Assembly (NCBI RefSeq): GCF_002288925.2
Contig: NW_022098031.1
Span: 13,909,824-13,973,823, forward strand
Source: Delphinapterus leucas
Lineage: Eukaryota; Chordata; Mammalia; Artiodactyla; Monodontidae
Reading direction: 5' to 3'
Length of the DNA: 64,000 nucleotides
Position numbers and translations under genes: made by a program. Under the pieces are notes generated by a model that was given only the letters and a program-made list of their open reading frames with translations, did no database searches and was not told the origin of the DNA. This document shows, in pieces, positions 61,729 to 64,000 of this stretch (positions are counted from its first letter, which is position 1; each line of letters opens with the position of its first letter).

Positions 61729-64000
61729 GTTGTTTTTTTTTAACATCTTTATTAGAGTATAATTGCTTTACAATGGTGTGTTAGTTTCTGCTTTATAAGA
61801 AAGTGATTCAGGTATACATATACATATATCCCCATAACTCCTCCCTCTTGTGTCTCCCTCCCACCCTCCCTATCCCACCTCTCTAGGTGGTCACAAAGCA
61901 CCAAGCTGATCTCCCTGTGCTATGCGGCTGCTTCCCACTAGCTATCGGTTTTACACTTGGTAGTGTATACATGTCCATGCCACTCTAACACTTTGTCCCA
62001 GCTTACCCTTCCCCCACGCTGTGTCAAGTCCATTCTCTAGTAGGTCTGCGTCTTTATTCCCGTCCGGCCCCTAGGTTTTACATGACTTTTTTTAGCTTCC
62101 ATATATATGTGTTAGCATACGGTATTTGTTTTTCTCTGACATCGCTCTGTGTGACAGACTCTAGGTCCATCCACCTCACTACAAATAACTCAATTTCATT
62201 TCTTTTTATAGCTGAGTAATATTCCATTGTATATATGTGCCACATCTTCTTTATCCATTCATCTGTCGATGGACAATTAGGTTGCTCCCATGTCCTGGCT
62301 ATTGTAAATAGAGCTGCAACGAACGTTGTGATACATGACTCTTTTTGAATTATAGTTTTCTCAGGGTATATGCCCAGTAGTGGGATTAATGGGTTGTATG
62401 GTACTTCTATTTTTGTTTTTTAAGGAACCTCCATACTGTTCTCCATAGTGGCTGTATCAGTTTACATTCCCACCAACAGTGCAAGAGAGTTCCCATTTCT
62501 CCACACCCAATCCAGCATTTATTGTTTCTAGATTTTTTGATGATGGCCATTCTGACTGGTGTGAGGTGATATCTCATTGTAGTTTTGATTTGCTTTTCTC
62601 TAATGATTAATGATGTTGAGCATTCTTTCATGTGTTTGTTGGTAATCTGTATATCTTCTTTGGAGAAATGTCTATTTAGGTCTTCTGCCCATTTTTGGAT
62701 TGGGTTGTTTGTTTTTTTTGATATTGAGCTGCATGCGCTGCTTGTAAATATTGGAAATTAATCCTTCGTCAGTTGCTTCATTTGCAAATATTTTCTCCCA
62801 TTCTGAGGGTTGTCTTTTCATCTTGTTTATGGTTTCCTTTGCTGTGCAAAAGCTTTTGAGTTTCATTAGGTCCCATTTGTTTGTTTTTGTTTTTATTTCC
62901 ATTGCTCTAGGAGGTGGGGCAAAAAAGATCTTCCTCTGATTTATGTGGTAGAGTGTTCTGCCTATGTTTTCCTCTAAGAGTTTTATAGTGTCTGGCCTTA
63001 CATTTAGGTCTTAAATCCATTTTGAGTTTATATTTATGTATGGTATTAGGGAATGCTCTAATTTCATTCTTTTACATGTAGCTGTCCAGTTTTCCCAGCA
63101 CCAATTATTGGAGAGGCTGTCTTTTCTCCAATGTATATTCTTGCCTCCTTTATCAAAAATAAGGTGACCATATGTGTGTGGGTTTATCTCTGGGCTTTCT
63201 ATCCTGTTCCATTGATCTATATTTCTGTTTTTGTGCCAGTACCATACTGTCTTGATTACTGTAGCTTTGTAGTATAGTCTGAAGTCAGGGAGCCTGATTT
63301 TTCCAGCTCCGTTTTTCTTTCGCAAGATTGCTTTGGCTCTTCAGGGTCTTCTGTGTTTCCATACGAATTGTGAAATATTTTGTTCTAGTTCTGTGAAAAA
63401 TGCCAGTGGTAGTTTGATAGGGATTGCAGTGAATCTGTAGATTGCTTTGGGTAGTAGAGTCATTTTCACAGTATTGATTCTTCCAATCCAAGAACATGGT
63501 ATATCTCTCCATCTGTTTGTATCATCTTTAATTTCTCTCATCAGTGTCTTATAGTTTTCTGCACACAGGTCTTTTGTCTCCTTAGGTAGGTTTATTCCTA
63601 GGTATTTTATTCTTTTTGTTGCAATGGTAAATGGGAATGTTTCCTTAATTTCTCTTTCAGATTTTTCATCATTAGTGTATAAGAATGCAAGAGATTTCTG
63701 TGCATTAATTTTGTATCCTGCTACTTTACCAAATTCATTGATTACCTCTAGTAGTTTTCTGGTATCATCTTTAGGATTCTCTATGTATAGTATCATGTCA
63801 TCTGCAAACAGTGACAGTTTTACTTCTTCTTTTCTGATTTGGATTCCTTTTCTTTCTTTTCCATTTCTGATTGCTGTGGCTAAAACTTCCAAAACTATGT
63901 TGAATAATAGTGGTGAGAGTGGACATTCTTGTCTTGTTCCTGATCTTAGAGGAAATTGTTTCAGTTTTTCACCATTGAGGGTGATGTTGGCTGTGGGTTT
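61729..64000 (-). mobile_element. L1 3' half, continuing past the right edge
   Basis: Its 3' end, read in reverse, starts as poly(T) then AACATCTTTATTAGAG. The 3' UTR is followed by ORF2 on the minus strand. Recognisable blocks include the reverse-transcriptase motif [13 protein letters not shown] (near 63800), [51 protein letters not shown] and [17 protein letters not shown]. Frameshifts and stops break ORF2 into at least four frames. The fragments are long, which suggests a fairly recent insert. The 5' end and target duplication are out of view. Confidence 0.92.

Larger units (their letters stand above)
48790..64000. other. Upstream intergenic flank of LEMD3
   Basis: No exon of a known gene recognised. 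By human synteny from memory, the next gene upstream should be WIF1 in divergent orientation, but nothing resembling it is seen. The part not assigned to repeats below (49040-49590, 49990-50500, 50940-51160, 51330-52140, 52750-53050, 53220-53920, 54270-55020, 56680-57510, 58560-59030, 59650-60120) is AT-rich and featureless to me. Confidence 0.6.

Overview
This window is mammalian nuclear DNA, most likely from a cetacean (whale or dolphin). The strongest sign is about fourteen tRNA-derived SINEs of the CHR type, with heads like GGCTTCCCTGGTGG. They occur as a short form ending in GCGTACCGC-poly(A) and a long form ending in AACGAAGACCCA...CAGCC-(AAATA)n. I saw no BovB-type LINE, and there is an ungulate-type mariner. 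The DNA is AT-rich and mostly intronic or intergenic, with one sharp CpG island at about 47.4-49.0 kb.

I can support one protein-coding gene: LEMD3 (MAN1), an inner nuclear membrane LEM-domain protein, on the minus strand. Its large first coding exon is 47174-48737. It carries the LEM domain, the nucleoplasmic region and the first membrane segment. I located three further small coding exons by peptide match, splice consensus and reading phase: 16983-17020 (38 nt), 12751-12817 (67 nt) and 10401-10468 (68 nt). All phases join. The remaining exons lie beyond position 1. The promoter is TATA-less and CpG-rich, with a composite ETS/CRE site, a YY1-like site over the start codon and a CCAAT box.

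Layout. 1-10400 is part of intron 4: ancient repeats, a (CA)n tract, and a deleted L1 that keeps its 5' end (4610-9770) and is interrupted by two oppositely oriented SINEs. 10469-12750 is intron 3, with a pair of diverged 130 bp duplicates. 12818-16982 is intron 2. 17021-47173 is the 30 kb intron 1, which holds L1, Tigger, hAT, MIR and L2 pieces, SINEs, and a mariner (25851-28433) into which a 5'-truncated L1 has inserted. 47174-48790 is exon 1 and the core promoter. 48790-64000 is the upstream flank, without a recognisable gene: SINEs, ancient repeats, a scrambled L1 at 60.45-61.73 kb and a younger L1 running off the right edge.

I did not find a new multi-gene system. The most interesting items are structural: a glycine-rich expansion in LEMD3, the nested mariner/L1, a SINE reduced to 51 bp by a deletion between short direct repeats, an inverted SINE pair in intron 4, tandem monomers in the 5' region of an old L1, and an unexplained 130 bp intronic duplication.
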